From Levilactobacillus bambusae (GTDB taxonomy: Bacteria > Bacillota > Bacilli > Lactobacillales > Lactobacillaceae), in assembly GCF_003124125.1 (NCBI RefSeq), contig NZ_QCXQ01000002.1:658645-722644 (forward strand): DNA of 64,000 nt, in the 5' to 3' direction. Positions 63,137 through 64,000 of this stretch are shown here, piece after piece. The position numbers and the translations under genes are program-made. The stretch's first letter is position 1. Every line of letters begins with the position of its first letter. The notes beneath the pieces are model-generated. The model was not told where the DNA came from, made no database searches, and saw nothing but the letters and a program-made list of their open reading frames with translations.

Positions 63137-63877
63137 ATGACACGGTTTAAAGGTGAAACAGTTGAGGCAGCAGTACAAAAAGGCCTAGCGGATTTTGCGA
63201 CCCAAAGGGAAAACGTTAAAATAACGGTCGTTTCTGAACCGAAGAGGGGCTTTTTGGGGTTTGGCAAACGGCCGGCTGAGGTCGAGATAACTTTGATTTC
63301 TGCTCCTCAGTCAGAAGTTGCACCAGCTTTAACGACATCAGATCGAGCCCCTGAAACTATCACTCAACCTGGGGCGCCGAAGGAAGCAGATCAGACGTTA
63401 TCTGAGGCCACCCAGCAAGTTACGAAAATTACGGGAGCCGCGACGGAGGTCACAGCATATTTAACCGATATTATTAGTCACTTGGGGATTCCGGTTGATC
63501 TCACGGATCAAACGACTCATCGACACATTAAAGTTGATATTCAAACGCCGCAAGAGGGGTTATTGATTGGCAAGCACGGACGGACCATTAACGCCCTACA
63601 AACGTTGGCCCAAATGTACCTTAATCACCATCGAGCTTCCCATTTTACGGTGGAACTGGATATTGCGGGGTACCGCGAACGACGGGAACAAACCCTAGAA
63701 CAGCTAGCCGACCGGACGGCTCGAAGGGCAGTTGCGGATGGTAAGCCGGTTTATTTAGATCCCATGCCATCCTTTGAGCGCAAGGTGATTCACGCCACGC
63801 TAGCGGAAAATGAATTTGTCACCACTTATTCAGCTGGCCGCGAACCCCGTCGTTCCGTTGTTGTTGCCCCAAGGTAA
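63137..63877 (+). CDS. jag: Jag (KhpB/EloR) RNA-binding protein
   Basis: A 246-residue protein with N-terminal Jag-N (MTRFKGETVEAAVQKGLADF; RGFLGFGKRPAEVEI), a Pro/Thr-rich linker, a KH domain (LLIGKHGRTINALQTLAQMYLN) and R3H (REQTLEQLADRTARRAV ... FERKVIHATLAE). ATG 63137 follows AAAAGGAG and is preferred to a frame open from 63056. It works with KhpA to control cell length and wall synthesis. Confidence 0.95.
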   Translation: MTRFKGETVEAAVQKGLADFATQRENVKITVVSEPKRGFLGFGKRPAEVEITLISAPQSEVAPALTTSDRAPETITQPGAPKEADQTLSEATQQVTKITGAATEVTAYLTDIISHLGIPVDLTDQTTHRHIKVDIQTPQEGLLIGKHGRTINALQTLAQMYLNHHRASHFTVELDIAGYRERREQTLEQLADRTARRAVADGKPVYLDPMPSFERKVIHATLAENEFVTTYSAGREPRRSVVVAPR

Positions 63878-63901
63878 TTCTTCATTAAGCCGTTGTATAT
63901 T

Positions 63902-63938
63902 AAGCTAGTCGTCGCGTTAATTGGACGGCTAGCTTTTT
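63902..63938 (+). terminator. Terminator after jag
   Basis: AAGCTAGTCGTC pairs with GACGGCTAGCTT (one mismatch), followed by TTTTTG. Confidence 0.82.
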
Positions 63939-64000
63939 GTGTGGGCGTTATTAGTAGAAATAATTTAGGTGGGGGGAGTCTCACACATCCCATAACGTGC

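Overview
The window is a chromosomal segment around the replication origin of a low-to-moderate GC Gram-positive bacterium of the Lactobacillaceae. The right half carries the conserved Firmicutes origin order: jag, yidC, rnpA and rpmH on one side of oriC, then dnaA, dnaN, yaaA, recF, gyrB and gyrA on the other. These are followed by rpsF-ssb-rpsR, gdpP-rplI-dnaB, the walRKHIJ/htrA cluster and rlmH. An ornithine carbamoyltransferase and the type I-E CRISPR repeat fit a heterofermentative lactobacillus, but I cannot name the species from sequence alone.

Layout. 1-1.1 kb: a two-gene toxin-antitoxin-like cassette (zeta-like kinase) lies between two identical 38-bp copies of the 3' end of a tatD-family gene. 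1.0-4.5 kb: TatD hydrolase, a TetR regulator with a divergent SDR gene and two operators, and a metal-binding lipoprotein with a Zur-type box. 4.8-20 kb: a complete type I-E CRISPR-Cas locus, all on the minus strand (cas3-cse1-cse2-cas7-cas5-cas6-cas1-cas2), with one array at each end. Cas2 is fused to a DnaQ-type exonuclease. The locus is flanked by two paralogous DUF2075 ATPases, one with an added GIY-YIG nuclease domain and an overlapping MazG-type pyrophosphohydrolase gene. Three sets of degenerate CRISPR repeats mark its edges.

20-31.7 kb: an accessory stretch with several genes broken by single stop codons or a frameshift (small membrane protein, TetR, NAD-dependent epimerase, ABC ATPase). 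It also holds intact TauE exporter, GNAT, arcB, a YvfSTU-like permease/sensor/regulator set and a TetR/HXXEE pair. 31.8-33.6 kb: a small island carrying an Abi_C-type abortive infection gene sits between rlmH and a second 20-bp copy of the rlmH 3' end. This is the position used by SCC elements in staphylococci. 34.0-34.6 kb: the rlmH-htrA gap holds five perfect DnaA boxes, about 25 kb from oriC. 34.6-63.9 kb: core chromosome with two tandem tRNA-Lys genes and interspersed hairpin repeats.

The genes fall into three groups. Replication, cell-wall signalling and ribosome genes form the backbone. Defence genes (CRISPR-Cas, DUF2075/MazG, Abi_C, zeta-like pair) sit in small insertions. A family of hairpin repeats with matching outer stems ends or separates many operons. 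The strongest leads for undescribed biology are the rlmH/Abi_C mini-island, the parallel tatD/zeta mini-island, and the MazG plus GIY-YIG-DUF2075 operon, which occupies the place next to CRISPR array 2 that cas2 occupies next to array 1.
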